Origin: Trissonchulus latispiculum
Lineage: Eukaryota; Nematoda; Enoplea; Enoplida; Ironidae
Direction: 5' to 3'
Length of the DNA: 64,000 nt
NCBI GenBank assembly: GCA_030248195.1
Contig: JASAND010030871.1
Span: 35,467-99,466, forward strand
Each line of letters opens with the position of its first letter. Position 1 is the first letter of the stretch. Below are positions 36,530-47,786 of the stretch, piece by piece. Under the pieces are notes generated by a model. That model was not told where the DNA came from and did not search any database. It worked only from the letters and a program-made list of their open reading frames with translations. The position numbers and the translations under genes are program-made.

Positions 36530-36667
36530 TATAAGATTTATTGCCTTACGTGGAATCAGACATAAATGATATGGAAAGCTCCGTTCCTTATTGACGAGTC
36601 GTCAATAAGGAACGGAGCTTTCCATATCATTTATGTCTGATTCCACGTAAGGCAATAAATCTTATAC
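36529..36667. repeat. Perfect 139-nt palindrome
   Basis: Arms of 69 nt are exact inverted copies around a single central G at 36598 (TTGACGA-G-TCGTCAA). It abuts the right end of the foldback element. It may be a recent hairpin-type rearrangement or an assembly artefact. Confidence 0.95.
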
Positions 36668-37286
36668 TAATGACAAATGCTCTGTTTCCATGTGTAAGTC
36701 ATGGAAAGTTGTCAGTAGGTTCTGCTACATGTGATCTTAAAGTAACTCCAACGTACGAAACGTCTTTTCTTCTACTTTGCTTGTCAATCTGAGTGAGATC
36801 TTGGAGCTCCCAATCTATATACGGTCGTCCATTTACGTTAGGTTACTCTTCCTGAACGATCAAGTAGGCAACATCAACAACTCCATACGTATAAGCAATC
36901 AGTTAATACTCTTAAACTAAGTATCAAAGTGCTATAACATATACGAGCGCTAAAGACAAATGACTTAATTGAGCAAGACTGCGCAGATGTTGTGCACACC
37001 TTGTGCAGATTATCTGTGCAAAACAAAAGTACGTGTCGAGTTTAGTACATGTGTGAAATGATGTCTCCGTGCAATGTATCGTTCTAAACTTGTGCCCACA
37101 ACAGCTATTAACAGTGTCGTGTTTCATTCTTCCTTTGGCTTCTTATTTGAATACAAAACTTGTCGCCTGTTAAAAGTATACGTTTTTTACTGACAAAGGA
37201 AAGCATGTTAAGCTACATCTCATATTGGACGTGTTCAAAGTTGCCATAAGCCGTGACAATAAACAAGTATATTTGGTTTCGATATA

Positions 37287-37332
37287 TGTGTGTGCGTGCG
37301 TGTGTGTGAGTGTGTGTGTGGGTGTGTGTGTA
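37287..37332. repeat. (TG)n microsatellite
   Basis: Dinucleotide repeat with occasional C or A interruptions. Confidence 0.9.
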
Positions 37333-37416
37333 GATTGATAAATTATGCATGTGCGCAGACAGATAGATAATTTCTTACAATTATCGCATTCTGTCTGCGG
37401 CCAATTTCATCATAGT

Positions 37417-38135
37417 CACTTGTTCACAAGCCACAAGCAAATTAGGTTTCATCAACGATTAGCCACAAGTCACACGTCACAAGCAAAGTCCCAGGCTGGA
37501 ACATGCACCCCACGAGTTGATAGATGGTTTCGGTTTCATCAAACCACAAGCCATAAGTCACAAGTTTGCAAGTCCCTGCAGACAACTGAAAATTCCCACG
37601 AGTAGAAGCAGCAATTGTGTCATTCAAATAATAATTAATCAAAAATTAATATAAAATCAATCAACAAATCAGATGCACTGAATTTTATTGAACTTTTTAC
37701 CGCAGTAATGTTTTCTAGCATCACACATTTTTCCGGTTAGAAATGTATTATTAACGCACGTTTGGATAATTTTAGTTAATAATGTTTCCATGCGATAACA
37801 GTTTACGCATTGCTTTGAAAATCTAAATCCACTTTTTGTTTCATTAATTTTTCTAATCTAATGTTTTACTAATTGTTTTATTAGTGATTTATTGCTTTCA
37901 TTGTTTTAACGCAGTGCGGAGGATGGAACGTATTAATATTGATTCCTGATGTCTTCTTGCGTTCCTCTTCCTTGCCCTGCAGTGCTTCTCTCAACATGTG
38001 AGCTCTGACATTATTTCAGGGTGCTGGCCTGTTATTTACTTGTTGCGGCCAAAAGTTGCCAGCAAAGTTCGATGAAACCCAATTTTCGACAACTTGTGGA
38101 AACAAGTCACAAGTTGTGGGTTGTGAACTAAATAG
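37417..38135. mobile_element. TIR element with CACAAG-rich ends
   Basis: The left side reads 'gttcacaagccacaag' then 'ggtttcatca'. The right side read in reverse gives 'gttcacaacccacaactt' then 'gggtttcatcgaac'. The ends are rich in CACAAGT/CCACAAG words, and 'gcggccaa' occurs just outside or inside each end. There is no coding sequence or clear target duplication. Confidence 0.5.
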
Positions 38136-38269
38136 TAACTATCGGCCACTGGACAGATGAGTAAATTAACTATATAGAGAAAGGTTGGACACATGCGTAA
38201 ACTTTTAAACTATGTACTAATAATGCAGAATATTTGTGTGAATAGCAGTTATTTAAATTTTGTAGTGAT

Positions 38270-38720
38270 TTTTTGTTTATTTTTAATATATATTTTTGTT
38301 ATTTGGGTATTTTTTTTTAGGTAATTGAGGAAAGGGGAGTAAAGGGTAAGGCTCCCAGGGTGGGTGGCGTGGTGTTGGGATGGTGGGGGGTGGGGGTGGG
38401 TTGTAGTTAAGTGTGTAAAGGGAGTGAACTGGGAGGGTGTAGGGGGGGGAGGGGGCTATTGTGGGGGGGGGGGGGGGGCGGTTTTGGGTTGGGGTTTAGG
38501 TGTTAGTTGGTATCTTGTTATTTTTTTTATTTTTTGTTTTTTTACTTTGTTTGGTTACTTTGTTTATCTTATTTATGTAGTATTTAAGGATATAAGAAAA
38601 CTAATTAAAATAAAAAATAAATTTATAGTATAATATAATTATATTGAATAATAAGTTATAGTTATGTATAGTAAAGAGTGTATGGTTATGAGGGTAGAAT
38701 GTGTGTGGGGGGACATTGAT
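38270..38720 (+). repeat. C-depleted, G/T-rich tract with G-quadruplex potential
   Basis: For about 450 bp the plus strand has very few cytosines. A G-rich core at 38334-38500 includes G runs up to 16, and it is flanked by T-rich and A-rich stretches. Many closely spaced runs of three or more G could form quadruplexes. Its origin is not known. Confidence 0.7.
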
Positions 38721-40504
38721 ATGGGTGTTACTGCCTTCGCACTCCAGCCCAGACAAGGTACAAGCTGGGAAGGGCTAGCGATGCGCAAAAATGTCCAGAA
38801 AAGATCTTCGCACCGAAGTTTCCACAACTTCGCATCGCCGGAATTGTATTTTAAGATATTAAATCTTTCAAGGAAACTATCAAAATTTTTTAAATGTTTA
38901 TAATAATAAATGTTTATATGAAATGAAATGTTTATAAATTAATAATTAATTTGCAAGTATGTTTAAGATTGCTACTTTATGTTACTGTTAACGTCAATAT
39001 ACGCATACGCTAATGGTACAAGCCTATCAAAAGGCACAAGACCTCTGGAAATGTTTTGAGACAAACCTTTTCCAGGACCCGACTCTATATCAAATGTATG
39101 TGCATGTGGCCTTTAAGACTGATATCGAGAAGAAAACGCCTCAAAGTGTCGCATGATCTTAATCCTGCACGAACGCATCTTCTACTTGGCTAATTTGGAT
39201 AATTAGCGGGTTTGAACAACGCATTTCTGTTAAGGCCAGCAGCTCGAAAAAGAACTTGTTTTATGCTACCACTATTCTCAAACTTCCATGCAAACTTAGT
39301 ACAAAATTGGCTTAGGATGGCGTCAAAGGCCGAATTTGCTTTTATTTGAACGTTCAAGCTATTGACGGTGATTAGTTCTGCTGAAGGACACTAGTAACTC
39401 TGCCTTATAAAGGAATTAGCCGACGGGTGCGAGTCTGTAGCTATGGACGGAGCTTGGTGTGTGGTAGCAACAGTACATAATAACTAAAAGTGTGACAGGG
39501 CAAATTTCACCAAATACTGACAGTTGAGCTATCGATGCATTATATCTTACATTGAATTGAGAGATCACTTTGATGCCTTGAGACTATGCGTATCTTTGGT
39601 TTTGAGATAGGAGCAGAATTAATGCGCTTCAACGCTATGGCACCAGTTGTGCCACTACGACGCCAGCATTCATGTCTAGGTTAAATGATATCAGATGACA
39701 ATAATGATAATGATGTCCACTGTCCTCTCATAGCCTTGGTTTCAGCACTTGCCCACTTACGTTTTGTCACCTTACTGTGTAGCCGTAAAAGAGCCGGGTT
39801 ACCAGTGTCGGTCAGAAGCTTACCTATTGTGAAGTTTGACTCTACAAATGTTAGTAAACTGTATGAAACTACTTGAACAAACTGCGTAGACTGGGTGTGC
39901 TTAAAACTATTCGAGACCAAGATCACAAGTAACTACGTGGTGTGTGATGCCGATAGAACTAAGCCCTAAGTCTACGAGAAAACATTTAACAACACGGAAT
40001 TTACTCTACCGCTGAACTAAATGGCAGTTACATTTGTTGGTACTATTTATATTCAGATCAATTCAGTTTTGTGTTTCTAGCAGACACAGGCTATTTCGAT
40101 TTTAATAATAGATTAGAATATTTCTGTGGCAATCTACACTTATATTTTTTTTCGGCCACCTCACCCCAGTTGGTATTCCGGTTAGGGGTAGTGTCAGCTT
40201 GTTTTCAAAGTTTGTTGGGGTGCGGGGAGCTGACACTGAATAACTGCAGTCGCAATTATCCGAGGTGTTCTCCAAGGCTATCGAGGCGTCCATTACTTCA
40301 ACCGTAATGAAGGCCCCGTGGCAGCGCTCACCAAGCAGGCGGCCGCCCCTTGCACATGCTCGGTAAATTGCCGGAAGGGGGGAATGGAATTCAAGGTTTC
40401 CCCTGAATTACACTTATATTTGCCACATACATGTAATAGTTTACTTTAATTTTTAGTCCCAATTTATTTGGCACATGTGCCACTCATTTCTCTAACTTCA
40501 ATAG
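38721..40504. other. Intergenic, no gene recognised
   Basis: A small inverted repeat 'gcgatgcg...cgcatcgc' lies at 38779-38838. Otherwise I see only AT-rich sequence with short frames that match nothing known. Confidence 0.5.
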
Positions 40505-40556
40505 CATTTTCAATACACAATAAAAAGTTGCGCGAAGCTGACCATAGAAGTCCGTT
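40505..40556 (-). pseudogene. Relic of a third DEG/ENaC last exon
   Basis: On the minus strand this stretch closely matches the last exons of the two channel genes (17126-17058 and 29746-29684), including 'tcagcttcgcgca' and 'ttgtgtattgaaa'. Relative to B it lacks 2 bp within the TM2 codons, which breaks the frame, and the first codons (IGTS) are altered. I found no companion exons upstream. It most likely marks a decayed third tandem copy, though a 50-bp match by eye leaves some doubt. Confidence 0.6.
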
Positions 40557-41147
40557 CTGCGAATAAGATTGCGCTGCACTGTTTGCAGTAGTTACAATTC
40601 TGCACAGTAACCAAGCCTAGAAAACCTATAATTCGAAAAGCTAAATTTGCTTTCTAGAGCAGCTTAAAGTAAACATGAAGAGAAAGCGTTAGAAACTTAA
40701 AGCATATCAAATAACAAAAATTAAAAATTTATGTCCCCATTAAAAGTTAACCAAATTCTTTACTAAAATACCAACTCTTAAAGCACAATTCTGAAACATA
40801 AAGTTCCGATACGCTATACTTGAAATAATCATAGCTAAACATTAATACATAACATTTACCAGCAGTGGTTAGTTTTATGCAAATACCTGCAACAGTTGAT
40901 AGCTCGTCAACGTTGTCAACCGTCATCAAAATAGTAACCAATGTTACAGTTTGTTGGTAAGTCAACATAAAGTTGGTGCTCTTGCTCTTCTGAACTATTA
41001 AGCGAAATTTAAACAAAAGATAAAAAGAAACACTTGTTGACTAAAACGTAAAATAATTCTTTGAACTTTTAAAGTGGCGCAGCACATTCTGCTTTCCACA
41101 GTTGTCTTGAAAACACCTAGATATGTTCCGTTTCCACTTTGCCTGAC

Positions 41148-41770
41148 AAAACGTCTAATTTTTTCAAAATTGTGCCACACGTTCAAAACGTCTAAACTAT
41201 ACTTGTTATTTTTGAAAAACTTGTAAAATTTGGTTTGTATTTAGTTTTTATTCGTTTTCACTCAAGGCCAAGATTCCTAAGGGTCAATTTTTGGTCACAA
41301 AAAATGACTCAGTTTTCCAGAAATCTCATATGCTTATCACTAAAATGGATCCAAATTCCGGAATTTCCGTTTTTTTGGAAATTTTGACCACTATTTTGGA
41401 CCATCTCCATTGGATCGTGGAAACAAATAGCGATTGAAATTTGGTTAAAAACCAAAAATTTTAGTTTTTCCGTAAATGAAATCCCGAATTCCAGATTTTT
41501 CCGCATTTTCCAAATATCGAGCTCCTGACGATTCCAAAATATATACATTGTTGGGGTTTAATACTCCAATGGCTAATCTGCTACAAGGGGTCGAAGTTTG
41601 TACACACATTTTTGGTCTTCCTATAGACGTAAAGTTTAATTTAATGTGGTTTACTTTTAATCCGTTTACTTTAAAATTGATTTAAATATGGTTCGCTTTA
41701 TTTAGAAAATAATTTTAGACGTTTTGAACGTGTCACACAATTTTGAGAAATTTAGACGTTTTGTCAGTAG
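41148..41770. mobile_element. Foldback element with GACGTTTTG repeats
   Basis: The left arm 'gacaaaacgtctaatttttt...cgttcaaaacgtcta' (41148-41200) is the inverse of 41717-41770. Immediately after it, 41765-41840 carries repeats of TTAGACGTTTTG/GTCGTTAG words and ends at 'aaacggacacccc'. Similar 'gggtgtccatttagaacgtcc' occurs at 26453. Probably a diverged foldback transposon. Confidence 0.5.
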
Positions 41771-41917
41771 ACGTTTTGTCGTTAGCGTTTCGTCGGTAGA
41801 CGTTATGAACGTTAGACGTTTTGACTTTAGACTTTTTAAACGGACACCCCACAATACTGCTATGTATTATATTACAAGCAAAATAACTGTATAATTCAAA
41901 GATTGGCAACAATCGCG

Positions 41918-43325
41918 AAGTTTGACTACGAGAATTAATAAAATGTCGTTGACTTTCTTTAACTACTAAGTTAAGAGTCTAGACTACAGGTGAATGCAGG
42001 TGGTATCTGACATTAGAGCAATGGACGATCCTGACCAACTTCAAACAAACGGAACGGTTACAATGGTTTATTCAATTTCCAAGCACACTCAAGAATCGAA
42101 CAATATTATCAAAATGACCAAATTAGAATTAGAACAAATCTAAACCAGCGAAGTTGCGAGAAAGGGTTTCCGCGACATTTTCCCTTAGGTACACGGGGTT
42201 TTCAGAAGAATGCAACAGTTTTTTAATCGTAACTTTCGCTACACGCATTTTCGGAAAATGTCGTAAGAAGGGAAATTGCTCCGCTCGACGAGCTCGTTCA
42301 TTTGAGTACCATATCGACCACTTTCGGAGACATTTTTCAAAATCCGGAATTTTCCAGGGCGACTATCTCGAAATCCGTAAATTTTCCGGAAATTTCGTTT
42401 TCAGTTTTGAAATCAGCAGGGTCGAATTACCCTATGACCAAGTTTTGAGCAAAATCGGAGACAAAAAATTTTTCCGTTCAAAATCCGGGTTTTCGTGAAT
42501 TTCCGGAGTTTCAGTTTTTCGGCCATAACTTTTGCTAGACACATTTCCGGAAAATGTCGCAAGAAGCAAAGTTGTTCAGCTCGATGAGCTCTTTCATTTG
42601 AGTACCATATCGACCACTTTTGGAAAAAGTTTTCAAAATCCGGAATTTTCCGTGTCAAATATCTCGAAATCCGTAAATTTTCAGGAAATTTCGATTTCAA
42701 TTTCGAAGTCAGCGCCATCGAATTACCATATGACCAACTTTTAAGCAAAATCGGAGACAAAAAAGTTTTACGTTTCCCTTGGTCCCCCCTTACCATTCTA
42801 AAAAATTCCGGGATTCGCCATTCACGGATTCCGGGAAATATCGGACTGCCCGCGTTTCAGTCAACACTTCACCCCACCTCCAACCCCCCCCCCCTGAAAA
42901 TTTCAGCCCAATCGGTCAACCCTAGCAAAAGTTAGAGGGCGGGGACAGGGGTGGTCACGAGATTAATAATAATAATAAAAACGGACATACCCAGATGAAA
43001 GGGTTGCCTTTTTTGTGTAAAAAGCGGCAACCCAATAATCTTTACACTAAATAATTGCAAGCACCAGACAAGTAAAATGCTTTAATGTCCCGGAACAAAC
43101 TACCCCAAACTAACATACGATACCTGCCCAATCAACTCCTAAATCGCAACTACCTTTCATTCTAAATTTCTACCCCAATAACTCGGAATTAGCTAACTGA
43201 CCTAAGAATTTAGACAAAAGACTGAAGAAACATTAAGTGTTTGTCGAAAAGTATTGTGAAATTCACTTAGGCTTAACGTCGCCAGAATAATTTATGTCTT
43301 CCATGCCGGTGCTAAACCTTCACAT
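41918..43325 (+). repeat. Direct repeat copy 1 (interrupted), pair with 44654-45170
   Basis: About 520 bp shared in the same orientation with 44654-45170, including 'gatcctgaccaacttcaaac', 'caatattatcaaaatgacca' and 'attaagtgtttgtcgaaaag'. This copy is interrupted by an insertion at about 42145-43035. 'tggcaccgtgcggcctca' follows soon after, resembling a primer-binding site, so the pair could be LTRs of a short retroelement. That is inference. Confidence 0.55.
42145..43035 (+). mobile_element. About 890-bp insertion carrying a 297-bp tandem dimer
   Basis: Absent from the sister repeat at 44654-45170, so its boundaries are set by comparison. Inside, 42238-42500 and 42535-42780 are two tandem copies about 297 bp apart, with shared words such as 'gagtaccatatcgaccactt' and 'ggaaaatgtcg'. 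The right end has an A/T-rich (TAA)n and an 8-bp stem hairpin GGGTTGCC...GGCAACCC (43001-43033). The terminal hairpin and absence of inverted repeats are Helitron-like, but the CTRR end is not evident. Confidence 0.55.
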
Positions 43326-44653
43326 AATATCCCCTCTTTTGGCACCGTGCGGCCTCAGATGGGTTCACTCAGCTAGACAAATTGTTAAAAAAGGGCACAT
43401 GACTTTCTTCTTCTTTCTCATTTACCCAACGGTACCTCAGGTGATTGTAAAGTTAAAACGTTGGTTAAAAAATGATGCAAAATAAAAGAAAATGACAATG
43501 GTGAACATACACCATACCGTGGTTGACCACACAACGTTTCTAACATGCTAACCGGCCGACGGTAAAACAACTAGTAACCAATCAAGACATTTTTGAAAAA
43601 ACTACAGCGAAAAACTACACAACTACAGCAGCACCTACGTACAAAATATTTCGTGTTCCCGCCCGAAACAAACCAAGCACCAGGGGAGCAAGGTTCGCAT
43701 AGACAGGGACATAGACAGGGAACAAAAGCAAAAAGATAAAGAACCACTATTTTAAATATACCGGGCAAGAAGAAATTATGAAGCATAGAATAAGGACAAT
43801 CAATAATAGAATAATGCAAGAATTGTACAAGATTGGCAGCCAAAAAATGGAACGAAGTAGTAAATACATTTCAATACCAAGCAACACTAGATTAATCACG
43901 AAACAAAAATAGAGAACTTGCCATTCTTGAGCTGCGAATTTTGAAAAGGAGACAAATTTGATATCAATGACAGAAAAACCATAAACCGTGCAACCGCATT
44001 AGTAGAAAAACACAAGAAATAATAGTGAAAAGATCTATACCAGCACCGACAGTACAACGGCCATACCGAGGTAGGGGGCAGCAAATCGAAAAATACATTA
44101 AATGAATGAATTCGTACGAGCCCCAATTTCAAGATTTAGTCCGCACGGCTCCCTCATCCTAAATCACAACCAATATATCAGAACAAGCAAGACCAATCAC
44201 AAACACAATGATAAACGACAGACAGTCACACAAAAATGCGTGGGGGGAAGGTGTCGCGGGTGTGCCAAAGGAGGGGACACTGGAGGTATACTCCGCGGCA
44301 CCGCAGCTGTTACTGTTCCATTCATAGAGTCCTTCACCGAAGCGCCACTCAATCAGGGTCTACGTCGCCAGACATGTACCAGGCCTCGTGAGGTCTCCTG
44401 AGCCTTCACACCAACTCCAAACCGAAGGCAAACCTGAACAAACAATCGGGGGTCCCCCGATCCATTACTGGTGCTTGTTCACAACAACGCTGACGCAAAA
44501 CTAAATCGCTACATTCGTCGGAATAATCAAGATTTTGTAAGAGTTCAAAAAGCTTTGGATTCTTGAAGTCGGACTTCTAATTGCCGATAAAATTTTGGAT
44601 CAAGATCGTCTCACTCTTCCAACATCTACCACATGACACTGTAGCCGCATGTG

Positions 44654-45170
44654 AAGTTTCGAGAATTAATAAAATGTTGTTGACTTTCTTCAACTACTAG
44701 GTTAGAAACTAAACTACACGTGAATACTGGTGATGTGTGACGTTAGAGCAATGGCCGATCCTGACCAACTTCAAACAAACTGAGCGGTTACAATGGTTTA
44801 TTGAATTTTCAAGCACGCTCAAGAATCGAACAATATTATCAAAATGACCAAATTAGAATTGAAACGAATTTAAATAAACTTCACACTAAATAAGTGCAAG
44901 CACCAGACAACTAAAATATTTCAAAGCCCCGGAACAAAGTACCCCAGACTAACACTTTTAGACCTACCCAATCGACCCCTAAATCGCAACTGCCTTTTTC
45001 CACCCCAATAACTCGAATAGTGAGAACTAGCTAACTGACCTAAGAATTTAGACCAAAAAACGAAGAAACATTAAGTGTTTGTCGAAAAGTATTGTGAAAT
45101 TCACTCAGGCTTAACATTGCAAAAATAATTTATATCTTTCCTGGCGGTGCTAACTTCACACAATGTACAA
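44654..45170 (+). repeat. Direct repeat copy 2 (uninterrupted)
   Basis: Contiguous version of the 41918-43325 repeat. Its existence defines the insertion in copy 1. Between the copies (43330-44650) no coding domain was recognised; a 'cgggggtcccccg' palindrome lies near 44447. Confidence 0.6.
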
Positions 45171-46229
45171 AAGCAGTCCTATGCCCGACTCAGCATCGCT
45201 AGTAAAGTCTTAATTGCAGCTATTTAATAAACTTACGAAATTCAGGAATCGCATCGTAATCGTTAAGAAACTGTGTGATAGCAAAGTTCCCAGCGATTAT
45301 CTTATAAGTCTTGACTTGGCCCAGATTGCAATATTATTCAGTTCCATTACGAATCATTTTCACCTAGATCTATCGCCATATTTATTCCACTTCCATGAAA
45401 CTAACTAAGTTTTAAAATCTTAACTAGCTAACTAACTAGATTTTAAAAGGCTTTGCAAGGCTCCTTATACAGCCTTCGCTGCTCCACCAAAGCTGTACAG
45501 GGAAACCGTAGGTACCATCTCAAAAAAACTGCTCATGCTTTTTGATGATTGTTGGACACAAATGGTACTTCATGCTAAAAATTACAATAGTCATAACACA
45601 GGTAAATTGCTACATTCCCTAATATGGTCGGTAAATGGGTACCACGAATGTACGAAGGTAGGTGACTGTGTAGGCCATCTGCCTTGAGGAGCTGGCACCT
45701 CTTTCACGGTTGCAGTCATCATTTTTGTGCTTGGTGTGTGATGTCAAAGTTAAGAAGTTCTCGGAAAAGTGTAGAGCGACTGCTAAGGTAAGCCCTAAAG
45801 TTGGTTAGTAAAAAGAGAACTATGACATGACTTTAATTTTCAAACGACTTAGCAAACGTCAATAAATCAAGGTTACTAATTCAAATAACTAATTCAAAGC
45901 AAGGGTACAAAATAACAAGAAACTGCCGATATTCGACAGCCCAACCTCACAACTTACATGGACCCCAACTGACTAAAAAGAAACTAAGTGAAGGAACACC
46001 CACTTCCCAACCATAAACTGACACAACCGAATCAACTCTTCGCGAAATTTCTTTTTATAGTTGCAAAACTAATGCTGTAGTTAGCTCAGAAAAGAAATAA
46101 GCTTTAGATTTTATCGAATATTTACTAATTTATATGCGCTGTAGAATGGAGTTTCGAAAATAGTGCGTTTTCGCTGCTGTGCTGTGAAGCAGCTCAAAAC
46201 TGTCAACCAATGGATAATATCCCACACAG
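45171..46229. other. Intergenic, no gene recognised
   Basis: Low-complexity AT-rich sequence. From about 46080 it becomes similar to 58590 onward and 60570 onward (the segmental duplication described at 57699-61639). Confidence 0.5.
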
Positions 46230-46720
46230 TTAATGTGCTCGGTGAGATAGACAATATTTCGCTCCATCTCTTAGCATGCAGTCTGGACAGCAACTATTGC
46301 CTTCTTCATCCTGCATTAGCATGTAGCTGGGGACATCCAAAGTACCAGCCTCAATTACCAATATAAGGTTTGCCATTTTCATTAACCCAGATCGAATTAG
46401 GTTCTAGAAAATACTCTTAGTTATAGCCTTGTCAACTTTAGCGTACTTCATGATGTTGGAAATAGCCGTTTTTTGATCCTAGCAACAGATGAGGACTGTA
46501 ATCCCAGTTGAAACAGGACCGACTTATGATAGTACCCTGTTGATTTAGTGTTAGTTCCTTCAGGTCGTAAGGAGCTCGGATTAACAAGTTATGTGCATTC
46601 GACGTTGATGAAACTTGGGCTGCTAAATAAACACAGTCACCTCTAAAGGGATCTCCCAACTTCTGAACTCCAATGCACCCAACAGCAACAAATGCAATAG
46701 CCACGACTAAAATCTTACCT
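46230..46720 (-). other. Putative secreted-protein locus, coding status uncertain
   Basis: The minus strand shows an 86-codon open segment (46704-46447) starting with a hydrophobic, signal-like AIAFVAVGCIGV. It has cysteines in RGDCVYL and SRSCFNW, and ends at a possible GTACGC donor. A TTTTCTAG acceptor at 46404 could join in frame to 58 codons ending CLSHRAH-stop (46403-46230). A second frame there, GKPYIGN-stop-GWYFGCPQ, also looks protein-like and would need the TGA to be TCA, as in the duplicated copies. The apparent initiation codon is GTG here but ATG in both copies near 59.2 and 61.2 kb, so the start is missing or in an upstream exon. It may be a live gene or a remnant. I do not recognise the family. 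Confidence 0.4.
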
Positions 46721-47079
46721 TTGTGGAGCTGTACTTATAGACAGGAAAGTAGGTTAACGAAACTGGTTAGAACTGGTTATTTTATCTAATTATATTAATT
46801 ATATTAGATGTTGCAAGCGCTGCAGGATTTTTCACGTAACGTGGCTGAATTACTTCGTACAATGGACTAATATTGATCAACACACATCGAGCGCAACAGA
46901 TTGACGGTAACAACCGCTACCAGCGCCACTTGCACCACTTGCGCCACTGAGCCAGAACCGCCATTATTATACTACTCATAGGATCAAAGGATACGTAGTC
47001 TAATTGCAAACTCTAAATATTTTATTAGAGTTTTAAATGTAAGCTTAAAATTAATACTGTCACAAATCACAATACATTG

Positions 47080-47530
47080 ACATAGGGTCGGATACTGTGG
47101 GGAATCTTGTCCCTAGAAAATTTTGATGGGACTTGCACCTTGAACCCAATTTTGGAGAAGGCTTGGTGCTTGGTGTACCATATGCATGAAATGACGTTGA
47201 TGGTAGCATAAATTCGGAATTTTTAAGAATTCACAGCAAAACTAGCAATTTTTAGAAAAAATTTCAAAAATTTACATGTATCCATTTACTTAGAAATTAG
47301 TAAATTTTAATTCCGATAGAGCAATTTTTTAAAATTTTTTTGCAAAAACATAGTTTCCCGGCCATTTCTGCTTACCCCTTGACCAATTTTTCTTATCCCA
47401 GTGGTAGGGCTTGTACATTGTCCATGGTCTTGGACCGCCCCCCATACCGCCCGTGTAAACCCATGGCTGTCACTCCAAAAATCAGACCGCATCGCAGCAG
47501 CTGATACGGGACAGAGTCCCACTAGTCATG
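47080..47530. repeat. About 430-bp repeat, inverted relative to 51960-52385
   Basis: Shares 'acatagggtcgg', 'gcttaccccttg', 'gggcttgta' and 'cttggaccgcccccc' with the reverse complement of 51960-52385, in the same order. One copy lies upstream of the serpin and the other in its fourth coding intron. Family unknown. Confidence 0.6.
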
Positions 47531-47786
47531 CTCAGTTTAAGTAAAAAATCATGGTATGTTAACATCAGCAAGATTTAGTGTTTGCTTTACCTATCAGATT
47601 TCTTCAAAACAACTAGTTTTTTGCTTCCCAATTTACTTCCGTTTACAGTCTACAGCTATCAAACTAAACTGCTTTATCTGCTGAGAACTTGTCTACTTGG
47701 TAGCAAGCAAAAAATGTCTGCATTTAAGCAGGAATTCAAAACAACTTCGTCAGTTTACGCCCATCGTTACGAATGCTGCAGTCAGA

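Noticed and set aside
38364..38633. Gly/Trp/Val-rich frame on the plus strand
   Set aside because: Produced by the G-rich low-complexity tract; no start context or family resemblance.
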